From contig NC_065577.1 of the NCBI RefSeq assembly GCF_937616625.2, positions 42,561,001 to 42,625,000 of the forward strand: a DNA stretch of 64,000 bases, read 5' to 3'. The notes beneath the pieces were generated by a model. The model searched no databases. It was not told where the DNA came from and saw only the letters and a list, made by a program, of their open reading frames with translations. Origin of the DNA: Mercurialis annua (Eukaryota; Streptophyta; Magnoliopsida; Malpighiales; Euphorbiaceae). Position 1 is the first letter of the stretch, and every line of letters begins with the position of its first letter. Shown piece after piece: positions 37,453-47,184 of this stretch. The position numbers were made by a program, and so were the translations under genes.

Positions 37453-38844
37453 CTAGTCGAACTCCGGAGTAGCGGGGGATTGAGGTGGAGTGTCAATCCA
37501 CTCAATGATGCCTTGACCATTCACATAATTTCGGAAATCCGCCCTTTGGCGCTCGATTTTATCTTTCAACCGCCCTTGCTTATATTCAATTCTTGCCATT
37601 CCCCGCCTTTGGGCCGTCTCCATTCGCTCCAAAATTTCTTTTTGCTCCGCCCAAGCTTGGCGGTTGTAATCCGCCATTTCATTAAATCGATGGTCAAAAG
37701 CGGACCATTGGGCCTCGGCCCCCCCATAACTTGCTTCCGCAAAACCTCCTTGTGGTGCCTCTTCTTCGCCTTGAGCGCTAGATTGCTCGACTCCCTTGCC
37801 TTTCCTTCGTGGTTGCTCCTTTTGCCTTCTCGGAGCCGGCGGTGGGATTTCCTCGGGCACAAACTCGGCTTCCTCCCCAAATTCCGCTCTACGAGCCGCC
37901 TCCGCTCCATGCTCCTTAACCCAAGCCGGACGCTTGTAGTAAGGAAGGACTACACCATTGTGAACATACTTAGCCCGCTCCAAATGCTCCGTGTTAATCA
38001 TTCTCGGAGCCGTGTAGGTGTAGTCGGAGGTATCGGTTAACCCTTTGCGTTGTGCCAAAAAATACACGAGTGAAGCAAACCCAAGAGGTGTGGTATTGTC
38101 CGGGACCGCTTGCAACTTCCGATAAAGCATTTCCGCCGAATCCACTTGATATGCTTCCACCTCGGGGTGCATAATCGCGTTCAACATAAATAACTCACTT
38201 TCGCCCACCTTGTTGTACTCGGTTTGCCCCCCAAAAGTGTGGCCTAACCACTTGATTACCACCACCAAAGCCGTATCTTTTATGTCGTTTACCTTCGACA
38301 CCCTTGCCTGGAACACCTCTTTATCGGATAACTCACGCCATGCCGCGTCCCAATCAAACCGTGATGGTGTCGCCTTCAAACCCGAATTCCGCAAGCGGAA
38401 ATACCTAGTCAAGTCACCCTTAGTGAGACTCCAACTCTCATTTCGCAATCGAAATCTCATGTCTCCCGGGCATTGAGGGAGGGGTTCCAAGGTGGTGAAA
38501 AATTCATACACCAATTCTTCAAAGACATCATGAGAGAGTTCCGCCATGAATTGCAAACCCAACACCGCCAAGTGACGCTTCACTTCTTCTTCTAAACCCA
38601 AATCCCTCATGGAATTCCAACAAATTCCGAATGGGATTGCCAAACCGCGTTCCTTCAAAGCTTCATACTTTTTCCCTTCTTCGGCACTACGGATTTCAAA
38701 GGGAGCATTAAATTGGCGAGTTAAAGCCGTGGTGGAATTTGGTCCGGCGGCGGCTGCTTTCCGGCGTGAAGCACGTTGTGGTCGTGGTTCTTGAGCGGAA
38801 CTTGGGGCTTGGTGAGACCAGCTTGATTTGGTGGCTTTCTTCAT
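37453..38844 (-). CDS. ATHILA ORF-1-type protein in the env-like position
   Basis: Intact frame of 463 aa. It has a basic N-terminus (RPQRASRRKAAAAGP), then a globular region (IPFGICWNSMRDLGL, SLTKGDLTRYFRLRNSG, IKWLGHTFGG, GFASLVYFLAQRKGL) resembling the plant ATHILA ORF-1 family. The C-terminal half is charged with a coiled-coil tendency (QKEILERMETAQRRGMARIE). The role in these elements is unknown; the position after integrase is where env-like genes lie. No membrane helix or signal peptide is evident. Codon use is more GC-rich than the host introns around it. The uninterrupted frame agrees with recent insertion. Confidence 0.8.
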   Translation of the reverse strand: MKKATKSSWSHQAPSSAQEPRPQRASRRKAAAAGPNSTTALTRQFNAPFEIRSAEEGKKYEALKERGLAIPFGICWNSMRDLGLEEEVKRHLAVLGLQFMAELSHDVFEELVYEFFTTLEPLPQCPGDMRFRLRNESWSLTKGDLTRYFRLRNSGLKATPSRFDWDAAWRELSDKEVFQARVSKVNDIKDTALVVVIKWLGHTFGGQTEYNKVGESELFMLNAIMHPEVEAYQVDSAEMLYRKLQAVPDNTTPLGFASLVYFLAQRKGLTDTSDYTYTAPRMINTEHLERAKYVHNGVVLPYYKRPAWVKEHGAEAARRAEFGEEAEFVPEEIPPPAPRRQKEQPRRKGKGVEQSSAQGEEEAPQGGFAEASYGGAEAQWSAFDHRFNEMADYNRQAWAEQKEILERMETAQRRGMARIEYKQGRLKDKIERQRADFRNYVNGQGIIEWIDTPPQSPATPEFD

Positions 38845-39144
38845 GATTTTTGGTGTGAAAAGTGGTAGGATTTTTGGGTGGGTAGAGTGGTGGCCGGATT
38901 TCTTGAGAGGGAGGAGAGGCTATGGAGTTGATTTTCTAATTTGAGTAAAAGTGGGGAAGAAGATGAAGGGTTGGGTGTTCTTAAATGGCAAGTTGAATTA
39001 TTGGATGGTTGAGATTCCCCTAATTTGGTGATCCATGTGAATTGTGTTTCTTTTGGATGGCTTGGATCCTTGCCACGTCATCAATCCATGTGCCTTTGAC
39101 CCATTTGAATTTTGAAATTTATGAGAAAAAGTTCAGTTTTGGCT

Positions 39145-39290
39145 CAGCAGTGTGCTTCTCGATCGAGAAGCTCTTTAAGTGGTGCTTCTCGATCGAGAAG
39201 CAATGTTTAAATTGCTTCGTCTGAAAACTGCCTTCATGTCTCGACCGAGAAGCATCACTTAAAAGTGCTTCTCGATCGAGACATGCATAA
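39145..39290. repeat. Hairpin module copy between integrase remnant and ATHILA ORF
   Basis: Two GCTTCTCGATCGAGAAGC palindromes (39154-39171 and 39184-39201), then TTGCTTCGTCTGAAAACTGCC and a further ATGTCTCGACCGAGAAGC..GCTTCTCGATCGAGACAT pair. Same order as at 36815-36950. Confidence 0.88.
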
Positions 39291-39517
39291 AACTGACATT
39301 TCTCACAAAAATTTCAAATATGAAATCCTACACAACACAAGCAAGGCAAATACCCCGAAGTTATCTTGAACAACAAGACATAAATAACTCAAATAAAAAT
39401 ACTAAAATTAAAATATTAACAAGATGAAAACTAAACGAAAAAGGAAATCGAACCTCTCGGGATTGCCTCCTGAGTGCGCTTGTTTAAAGTCGAAAGCTCG
39501 ACTATCACATGGCGAAC

Positions 39518-40210
39518 TCAAGTGGGTGGGTCGAGGTAACATTGCTCCCCAATTTGATCCGTCAAAGGCCCCAAGTAAGGCTTGCAACGGTGTCCGTTGA
39601 CCTTAAACGTTTCACCTCCTTGGTTTTCTAGCTCGATGGCTCCGTGACTTGCCACGCTCCGAATTTTGAATGGCCCACTCCATCGGGACTTAAGCTTGCC
39701 CGGAAATAGCCTCAACCGTGAATTGTACACTAAAACATAAGCTCCTACCTCAAAGCTTTTGGGGGAAATGTGGGCGTCATGCCAACGCTTGGTCTCCTCC
39801 TTATAGAGTTTCGCATTTTCATATGCCGAGAACCGGAATTCCTCCAATTCATTTAATTGCAACAAACGTTTTTCCCTCGCCGCCTTAAGGTCAAAGTTCA
39901 ACTTTTTAATCGCCCAATAAGCCCGGTGCTCCAATTCCAAAGGCAAATGGCACGCCTTACCATACACAATGCGATAGGGGGTCATCCCTAAAGGCGTTTT
40001 GAATGCCGTGCGGTATGCCCATAGTGCATCATCAAGCTTCAAGCTCCAATCCTTACGAGTGCCATTCACCGTCTTCTCGAGTATCCGTTTCAACTCTCGG
40101 TTGGAGACCTCAACTTGCCCGCTCGTTTGTGGGTGATAGGGGGTAGCAACCCGATGGTACACATTGTATTTCTTCATCAAGGCATCGAATTGCCGGTTGC
40201 AAAAATGACC
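39518..40210 (-). pseudogene. Integrase C-terminal remnant (Ty3/gypsy)
   Basis: The frame begins [11 protein letters not shown] at the deletion edge and continues [17 protein letters not shown], which holds the last catalytic Glu of the DD(35)E triad. It ends with the GPF-type C-terminal domain ([17 protein letters not shown]). The zinc finger, both catalytic Asp residues, and all of reverse transcriptase and RNase H that should precede are absent. The fragment is in a different frame from the gag-protease ORF. It cannot be an active integrase. Confidence 0.9.
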
Positions 40211-40390
40211 TTCATGTCTTGGTCAAGACATGAGCTTCTCGATCAAGACATGGCAAATTTTTGCCTTGTCTTGATCGAGAAGAGGATGTCTTGGTCGAGA
40301 CATGAAGGTCATTTTTGCACGAAGCAATTTCAAACCTTGCTTCTCGACCAAGACATGCACTGTCTCTTGCTTCTCGACCAAGACATGAGT
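40195..40390. repeat. Hairpin module at the deletion junction
   Basis: TGCAAAAATGACCTTCATGT at 40198-40217 is answered by its complement at about 40298-40318, giving arms of about 20 bp around inner inverted copies of ATGTCTTGGTC..GACAT and CTTCTCGATC. Two more GCTTCTCGACCAAGACATG copies follow. The integrase remnant begins inside the left arm, and the gag-protease ORF ends in the module. Confidence 0.88.
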
Positions 40391-42938
40391 CTGGGAGCTC
40401 AAAATCATCAATTTTTCGCACATTTCCCCTATTCATTACTTCCACATTTGCTTCAAGTTGATCCTTCACAAGATTATCCACGAAATCAACCCTCATACAA
40501 TCCTCTTCCTCGATGGTACCCCTCATGACCTTCTTCATGTCAAACTCAACCGTTTCCTCATCGATTCGCAAGGTCAATTTCCCACCATGCACATCAATTA
40601 ATGCCCTTCCGGTGTTCATGAAGGGTCGCCCCAAGATCATTGGGCACTCCTTATCAACCGCATAGTCCAATATAACAAAATCAACGGGGAAGATAAATTT
40701 ATCTACCTTGACAAGCACATCCTCAACAATCCCAAACGGCCTTTTTAACGAATGATCCGCTAGTTGGAGTACCATCGAGGTGCTTTTCACGGTTTGATCT
40801 CCACAAAGCTTCCTGAAAAGAGTTAAAGGCATAAGATTGATGCTAGCACCTAGATCACATAAGCAATTAATGGAACTCATGTTTCCTATAGTGCAAGGTA
40901 TAGAGAAACTCCCTGGGTCCTTCAACTTAGCCGGTAGATCATTCAAGATGATTGAGCTACACACTTCCGGAATAGGAACCGTTGCACCGCTATCCCAACT
41001 CCGTTTGTTGGTAATGATGTCCTTCAAGAACTTGGCATATTGCGGCATCTCCCGGAGTGCATCCGCCAAGCTAAGATTGATTTGCAACTTCTTGAAGATC
41101 TCAAGGAACTTATGAAACTTTTCGTTCCCTTGAGCTTTCCTTAACCGGCTTGGGAATGGAACCGGTGGTACAAACGGTGGTGGTGGTGGTGGTCTCACAT
41201 AAGGCTCTTCAACCTCAATAAACACTTCCTCACCATCCCTTGGTATCTCGCGACTTGAGCTTGCTATATCAACAACAACTTGAGGCTCATCCTCCTCAAC
41301 CACTTGTTTTTTTCCATTGGCTTTCTCAAGATTCCTCCCGCTTCGAAGCTCTACCGCCTTAACATGCTCTCTAGGGTTGTTCTCCGTAGTAGATGGCAAC
41401 CCTCCTTGAGGTCTTCCTTGAAGCGAAATGGCCATTTGAGAAATTTGAGTTTCCAAATGATGGATAGTAGAAGCTTGATTCTTCTCCCTTTGCTCCATTT
41501 TTTCTAGCTTCTCTAGTACCTTAGAGAGCACATTTCCCTCATACATATTCTTTTGTGGTTGAAATCCCGGAGGGTGTTGAGGTCTACCACCATAGTTGTT
41601 TCCTTGCCCTTGATTATTATGATAAGGGCCTTGATAAGGACCTTGTTGTTGAGGCCTATTTCCTCCTTGGAAACTAGGACCCGCTTGTTGATTTGCTTGC
41701 ACATTGCCTTGGCCCTCTTGATTCCTCCATCCGAAGTTAGGATGGTTTCTCCAACCCGGATTATAAGTATTTGAGTAAGGATCATTCCCTTGGCGTTGAC
41801 CTCCCACATAATTCACTTGTTCTCTCCACGCTTGACCCGTGGCATAGCACTCACTACTTCCATGATTGAAATCCCCACAATGCTCACAACCTACTTGGAC
41901 ATACGCAACCGGAGCATTCCGTGGACCCACTTGCTTCTTCAAGGCATCAACTTGACTTTGTAAAGAGGCATTCATGGCTTTCATCGCTTCAAACTCCTTG
42001 GATTGGTCAAGTGTCATTAATGCCTTTTGAGCCGGTGGTCTTCTCCTTTCCGAGGACCAAGTGCTACTAACCATAGCCAATTTTTCAATCAACTCATTAG
42101 CCTCATCAAGCGTCTTTTGCATCAAAGAACCTCCCGCGGCCGAATCAATGGTAGATCTTGTAATCTCACCCAATCCATTATAGAATATTTGAAGCACATG
42201 CTCCCTTACAAGTCGATGATGAGGTACGTGCCTTTGGAGATCCTTGAACCTCTCCCAAGTTTCATAGAGAGATTCCCCTTCATATTGGTAATAATCAATG
42301 ATGTCCTTTGTCAACTTTGCGGTTCTCCCCATCGGGAAGTACTTGTGAAGGAAAGCTTGAGCAAGATCCCGCCAATTGTGGATTGATGCATTAGGTAATG
42401 ACCGAAGCCACAAGCTTGCCTTATCTCTTAGTGAGAATGGAAACATCCGAAGCTTGATTTGATCGGAGGTGGCATTATGGAGCTTGAATGTGTCCAACAC
42501 TCCCAAGAACTTGGCTATGTGTTCGTTCGGATCCTCACTTGCTAACCCAAAGAATTGGCACCGATTCTCTAGGAGTTGAATCGTGCTAGGCTTGATTTCA
42601 AAAGTAGCCGCGGTGACCGGTCTTGCAAAGCACCCATAGGTGGCATTATCCACATCCGGGAGGAAGAAATCCCCCAAAGTTTGTCTTTGTGCTTGATGGC
42701 CTTGAACTTGAGGGTGATTGTCCCCTTGTTGCTCTTGCCGATTTCTTTCATCGAGTGGAGGAGGCGGATGTTGCCTCACTCCACCGTCTTGAGGGTAATA
42801 TTGCTCCTCCTCATAATTATCTTCCCCATGTTCCATGATAACGGGTCTACGATTCTCCCTTCTCACACTTCTTTCAAATCTCCCGAGGTTGTCTTGGAAC
42901 GGTTCTAGCGGAAGATTGGCCCTTCGTGTATTGTGCAT
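40212..42938 (-). CDS. Gag-protease polyprotein of the Athila-type element, truncated
   Basis: Frame of 908 aa. The Gag region at about residues 150-300 ([34 protein letters not shown]) builds the particle. A CCHC zinc knuckle [14 protein letters not shown] lies near residue 355. The retropepsin-type aspartic protease at about 690-790 has [11 protein letters not shown] (active Asp) and ILGRPFM. After about residue 850 the reading runs into the hairpin module, giving an artificial repetitive tail (LGREAR, LDREAH) and stop. In a complete element reverse transcriptase would follow here. The start Met is 176 bp inside the element from the 5' LTR edge. The frame is intact, so particle proteins might still be made. 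Confidence 0.9.
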   Translation of the reverse strand: MHNTRRANLPLEPFQDNLGRFERSVRRENRRPVIMEHGEDNYEEEQYYPQDGGVRQHPPPPLDERNRQEQQGDNHPQVQGHQAQRQTLGDFFLPDVDNATYGCFARPVTAATFEIKPSTIQLLENRCQFFGLASEDPNEHIAKFLGVLDTFKLHNATSDQIKLRMFPFSLRDKASLWLRSLPNASIHNWRDLAQAFLHKYFPMGRTAKLTKDIIDYYQYEGESLYETWERFKDLQRHVPHHRLVREHVLQIFYNGLGEITRSTIDSAAGGSLMQKTLDEANELIEKLAMVSSTWSSERRRPPAQKALMTLDQSKEFEAMKAMNASLQSQVDALKKQVGPRNAPVAYVQVGCEHCGDFNHGSSECYATGQAWREQVNYVGGQRQGNDPYSNTYNPGWRNHPNFGWRNQEGQGNVQANQQAGPSFQGGNRPQQQGPYQGPYHNNQGQGNNYGGRPQHPPGFQPQKNMYEGNVLSKVLEKLEKMEQREKNQASTIHHLETQISQMAISLQGRPQGGLPSTTENNPREHVKAVELRSGRNLEKANGKKQVVEEDEPQVVVDIASSSREIPRDGEEVFIEVEEPYVRPPPPPPFVPPVPFPSRLRKAQGNEKFHKFLEIFKKLQINLSLADALREMPQYAKFLKDIITNKRSWDSGATVPIPEVCSSIILNDLPAKLKDPGSFSIPCTIGNMSSINCLCDLGASINLMPLTLFRKLCGDQTVKSTSMVLQLADHSLKRPFGIVEDVLVKVDKFIFPVDFVILDYAVDKECPMILGRPFMNTGRALIDVHGGKLTLRIDEETVEFDMKKVMRGTIEEEDCMRVDFVDNLVKDQLEANVEVMNRGNVRKIDDFELPDSCLGREARDSACLGREARFEIASCKNDLHVSTKTSSSRSRQGKNLPCLDREAHVLTKT

Positions 42939-43089
42939 ACACTATAGTCGATCTCCTACACAAACAACAACAAACAAACCACGCGTAAATCCGGAAAGAA
43001 GCAAAAACAACAAAAGTGATAAAAACAGAAAATAAAGCTAACTCGACCGAACAATAACTTATTTCAATCAATCAATAAATACTCGACAC

Positions 43090-43107
43090 TCCCCGGCAAC
43101 GACGCCA
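43090..43107 (-). other. Primer-binding site (tRNA-Asp type)
   Basis: On the minus strand TGGCGTCGTTGCCGGGGA, 6 bases inside the 5' LTR, is complementary to a plant tRNA-Asp 3' end except at one position, as in other Athila elements. Confidence 0.8.
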
Positions 43108-43113
43108 AAAACT

Positions 43114-44663
43114 TGTTGAGTAATTAACCCAACTCGTAATACTCGGTAAATACGAGATCGAACCCACAAGGAGTGTTCTAGGAGCAATTGATGAGAATGA
43201 AATTTGGTTATGATTCAATTCGTCTAGCGAAAACACAAATGGTTGAAGTTTCACGTAAAAATAACTTGCAAAAAACTATTAATTAAACACGCTACTTAAC
43301 TAAAACAAATAACCAACAATCAACTAATTAACACGCGATTTAAACAAATAGGGTAAAGCGTTTAAAGGTTGCTAGTCATGCCAAAGTCATATCTCAGTAG
43401 TTTGGGTTAAGGTGATGGGAACTTAGGTCGGGTCAAGCTATTCTACGGAACCAATTCCGCTCTCTCGAGCCGGAATTGAAAGAGTCGAAACTTGATTAAC
43501 AATCCCGAAATCTAATCCACTCTCGTGCTCATAGATTTCAAGAGAGTTAATAAAGCCAACTAATCAAGCAAACTCCACAACCAAAATAGCCCTAGATCAT
43601 GCTAATGCATCTAGGTCTAAAGCATGTACTCCCCTAGGTATAGTCTAATTAGTTAACTCTCGTTCTCCTAATTGAACCACATAGCAAAGAATAAGAGGCC
43701 AACCTATTCTAAGCATTAAGCTCAAGAAGCACAACAACCAACATCACCCATAAACCCTCACCCTAATCACCTATCTAATCAATCATGGCAATCATAACAA
43801 CCCCCAAACAAGGGGTTTAGCTACTAATCATCATCATGGCATAACTAATTAAGCAATAGTAAAGATTAGGCATAAAGTAAAGAATAAATACCTTGGAGTA
43901 ATAATTGAACTTTAAACACATGAACAAGATAATGAAGCTTGAATTAAAAGATCAATACTTGTATTTAATAAGTTTCCCGATATAGCAAAATCTGGAAAAG
44001 TAATTGAAGAACACCAAGAACTATATAGATTCTATCCTAAAATAGAGAGCAAAAGGAATGAATTTGATTGATTCAAAATTGTTGTCTACAAAAGTGAATG
44101 ATTCTTGACCTAAAAATATAAAATGTCTTATATAGTCTGGATAAAAAGGGAAATAAAAACACCCTAGTACAAGAGTTGTTGGGCTAAAAAGGGAAGTGGG
44201 CCACTTAAAGCTCTTTCTTCAAACAAATTTCGTCTTCAGCTTTTTCCCCATGTCTTGGTCGAGAAGCTCATTTAAGTTGAGCTTCTCGACCGAGAAGCTC
44301 CTTTGATGACCCTTCGTGCAAAATGGTCCTTCATGTCTTGGTCGAGAAGCACCATGTCTTGGTCGAGACATGTGTTAAATTACACATGTTTCTTTTGCTT
44401 CTCAGCTTCTCTTTCGCTCATGAACTTCTCTTCCAAGACATGCTTTAAAAACTTGATTTCTCTTTAGCTCTTTGCTTTAGCTTCCGACTTTGATATTTCT
44501 TTAATTCTTCACTCTTTTAAGCCCAAATAGTTCCGCAAACACTCCAAATCACCTGAAACGCCAACACACATAATAAGGTATCGAAACACCTAAAAACACA
44601 TGTCAAAACGCAATAAAGCGATGCGAAAACTATCTAAATACTAGGAGTATTCTACTCCTATCA
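43114..44663 (-). repeat. LTR (5' LTR of the minus-strand element)
   Basis: 1550 bp, same length as the other LTR, differing at about 11 sites by eye (for example TTAACCCAAC against TTAATCCAAC). It carries the hairpin module at about 44250-44378 and would supply the promoter for the element RNA. Confidence 0.96.
44127..44134 (-). promoter_or_regulatory. Candidate TATA box in the 5' LTR
   Basis: TATATAAG on the minus strand (context GACTATATAAGACA) is the best TATA match in the LTR. The start site is not known. Confidence 0.5.
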
Positions 44664-44668
44664 AAGAA

Positions 44669-45937
44669 CATGCAATGTAAGTCCATTTTGTTATGGTCCT
44701 ACGGCCGAGTATTGTAATTAGTAAAGAGTTTAGTTGATATAATATAGAATATGTGAGATTACTAATCTAGATTGAAGAGAAGTTTCCTAGTGGCGGGCTA
44801 GAATGTATTATGTTTTCTGAGGTTACAAATCCATTTCCTATCTTTTGCTGGTTAGGTGGATGAACCTAATTAATATGTATACCGTGCAAGCCTTTTCTGC
44901 ATATCGTAAAATGGCAAGCTTTTGCTATGTATGCACAAACTCTACCAAGATCTCTGGCATTATATATATAGTACAGAAACTAGACGCGGTTTAGAGAACG
45001 AGAAAAGGTTATCTCGATCTGTAAATTTATGGGACGGATTTACTTTAGTCAATTTTAATTATTTTGATAATTGAACTCATAACTCTTCAAAATGAATTTA
45101 ATTATATTCATTTGTGTGTTTTTAGATTGCCTAGAAAGTAATTCGAAAATGTTTGTGTTTAATAATTTATTTAATTTTAATATAAATGAAGGATCGATTC
45201 AACATCTTAACTTGGCACATAATTTTAAAATATTATTCTTAGAAAAATTTGTCAAAAAAACTCGGAACTTCACATTTGTTGAATCATTTCCGAGACCGTG
45301 GACTTGAACTCTAACAGCAACAGTAGCTTGTGCTGCTCTCGCAATAATAGGTGGGTGTTGGAAAAGATATATTTCTGTTTATATTTCTCCCTATATTCTC
45401 CCCGCCATTTAAAGTGAAAAATTACAAAAGACAATCATTTAAAAAAAATACATTTGTCTAAAAATTGGTATTTTTGTATGCTTTACTGTGTTTGTATTTT
45501 TATATTAGAAAACTTTACTGTGTTTGTATGCTCCATAGGAGATAGTTTATATCTTTCAAGTATATGATATATATATCTGCGATGTGCTTTCTGTAAAAAT
45601 AATATAAAGCATGAAACATAAAGAGTGTGTATATATATACTGTATATGTCAATTCCTCCCACAAGCGCTCCCCCCTCCCCCAATTATCAAAAAAAATATA
45701 TATACTGTATATGTGTGTGTATATATATATATATATATAATTTTTTTATTAAAGTAAAGGCTTATTTTTTGCATAAATTTATGGTTTTCTTATATTTATG
45801 TTCACACACTCGTTATTGAAAACTCTGAAAATAATTAAAATTGTTTAAAACCAGCTAAACTTTTCAAAAATTCGCTTTAAAAAATACATATTTTTCAAAG
45901 TTTGTTCAGAATCAGATTGCATTTCTTCTTTGGGACG
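44669..45937. other. Displaced 3' flank of the DCD-kelch gene and AT-rich DNA
   Basis: Sequence just right of the retrotransposon continues what was the downstream region of the DCD-kelch gene, so any original poly(A) site probably lies here. A (GT)n(AT)n microsatellite is at about 45713-45740. No gene. Confidence 0.45.
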
Positions 45938-46720
45938 ATGACAAAAGTACCTAAAATTTTAAAAATATTTACAAAAATACCTGTAAACTTTTTTTATTTA
46001 CAAAAATACGACTGATTTAAAATTAATTACAAAAGTACCAAAAAATAAAAATTAATTACAAAAGTACGATTTGTATAATGTCGGTATAATTATGGTATAA
46101 TTTTAGAATATTAAAATTATAAGTTAGATAATTTAAAAATAATATTTGGTTTATTATTGGTATAATTTCAGTATATTTTCGGTATATCGATTATAAATTT
46201 TTATATATATTTTCTAGCTGATAACATGTATATTTTTTTATATGTATTTTTTACTATAGTTGGTAATGAACTAGAGAATTTGTATATTGTTTGAATAATT
46301 TTAGTATATTGTTCGGTTAATATTTAGTATGTGATGTGGTATAATGTTGATGTAATAATAAAATTTCAGTATATTTTGATGTGTACACTTTTAGTATACT
46401 GTTGGTATAATTTTGATATATTATTAATTTAATTTTTAGTAAACGATTTGATATAATTTTGGTAAATTTTTATTTAATATTAATAAAATCTAAGTATGTA
46501 TAATGTCGGTATATTTTTGGTATAATATTGATATAATGTTGATATAATGTTAGTTTTTATTATACTGACATTATACCCACATTATACACCGTATGTTTGA
46601 TATTATTTTTCATTTTTTTGTACTTTTGTAAATATTATTAATGTTTTTATAAATAAAAAAAGTCAACATGTAGTTTTGTAATTATTTTTATTTTTTTGAT
46701 AAATGGTGTAATTTCCTCTT
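45938..46720. mobile_element. Probable inverted-repeat element rich in GGTATAAT words
   Basis: The ends are diverged inverted repeats (TGTAAACTTTTTTTATTTAC against TGTTGACTTTTTTTATTTAT, then ACAAAAGTAC on both sides). The interior 46060-46580 is a run of GGTATAAT, TAGTATAT and related words with their complements at the right edge. No clear target duplication. Confidence 0.5.
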
Positions 46721-46797
46721 CTTTTTCTAAATTAAGTGATAGTTGTCGGATAGTTTTGTGGTTAACCTAAAGGTGTATGTACTACTACAGCACACTT

Positions 46798-46826
46798 TCC
46801 AACCCAACCCAACCCAACCCAACCCA
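46798..46826. repeat. (CCCAA)n short tandem repeat
   Basis: About five AACCC units in the upstream region of the BADC gene. Confidence 0.85.
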
Positions 46827-47184
46827 GCCCGGCGGAGGAAGCTTTCGAGTTCGATCATTGAGATATGGGCCGGTTCTTATCCAAAACCAAGACACCACAA
46901 CACAAACCACCCCAAGCGCACATTAGCAGAAAGCAAGAATAGATATGAAAAAACCTTACTAAAAACTGGTAAAATGTCCTGGCCGAGTATAGGTGGGTGA
47001 AGAAACTGATGAGAAGAGGCGGACATTCCCAAGAACCCCAAAAAACACACACACACTTTAACGTGTCTCCAAACTAACCAAATTAATCACTAAAACATTT
47101 CTCCATTTTGCCCCCCAAAAACACTGATCACTCTCTCTATAACTTCCATTCCTCCTAATCACATTCTCCGCTCTCTCTACAACA

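Larger units (their letters stand above)
34081..44663 (-). mobile_element. Athila-type Ty3/gypsy LTR retrotransposon, internally deleted
   Basis: Complete element of 10583 bp with two 1550-bp LTRs beginning TG and ending CA (on the plus strand as written), and a perfect 5-bp target duplication AAGAA (34076-34080, 44664-44668). It reads on the minus strand: right LTR, tRNA-Asp primer site, gag-protease ORF, integrase C-terminal remnant, ATHILA-type ORF in the env-like position, polypurine tract, left LTR. Reverse transcriptase, RNase H and the integrase core are missing, so it cannot copy itself alone. By eye the LTRs differ at about 11 of 1550 positions (about 0.7%), which means recent insertion. 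It sits in the 3' untranslated or near-3' region of the DCD-kelch gene. A hairpin module recurs in both LTRs and at three internal places. Confidence 0.95.

Noticed and set aside
46798..46826. AACCC repeats as an interstitial telomere
   Set aside because: The plant telomere unit is TTTAGGG/CCCTAAA. This is a simple CCCAA repeat of about five units.
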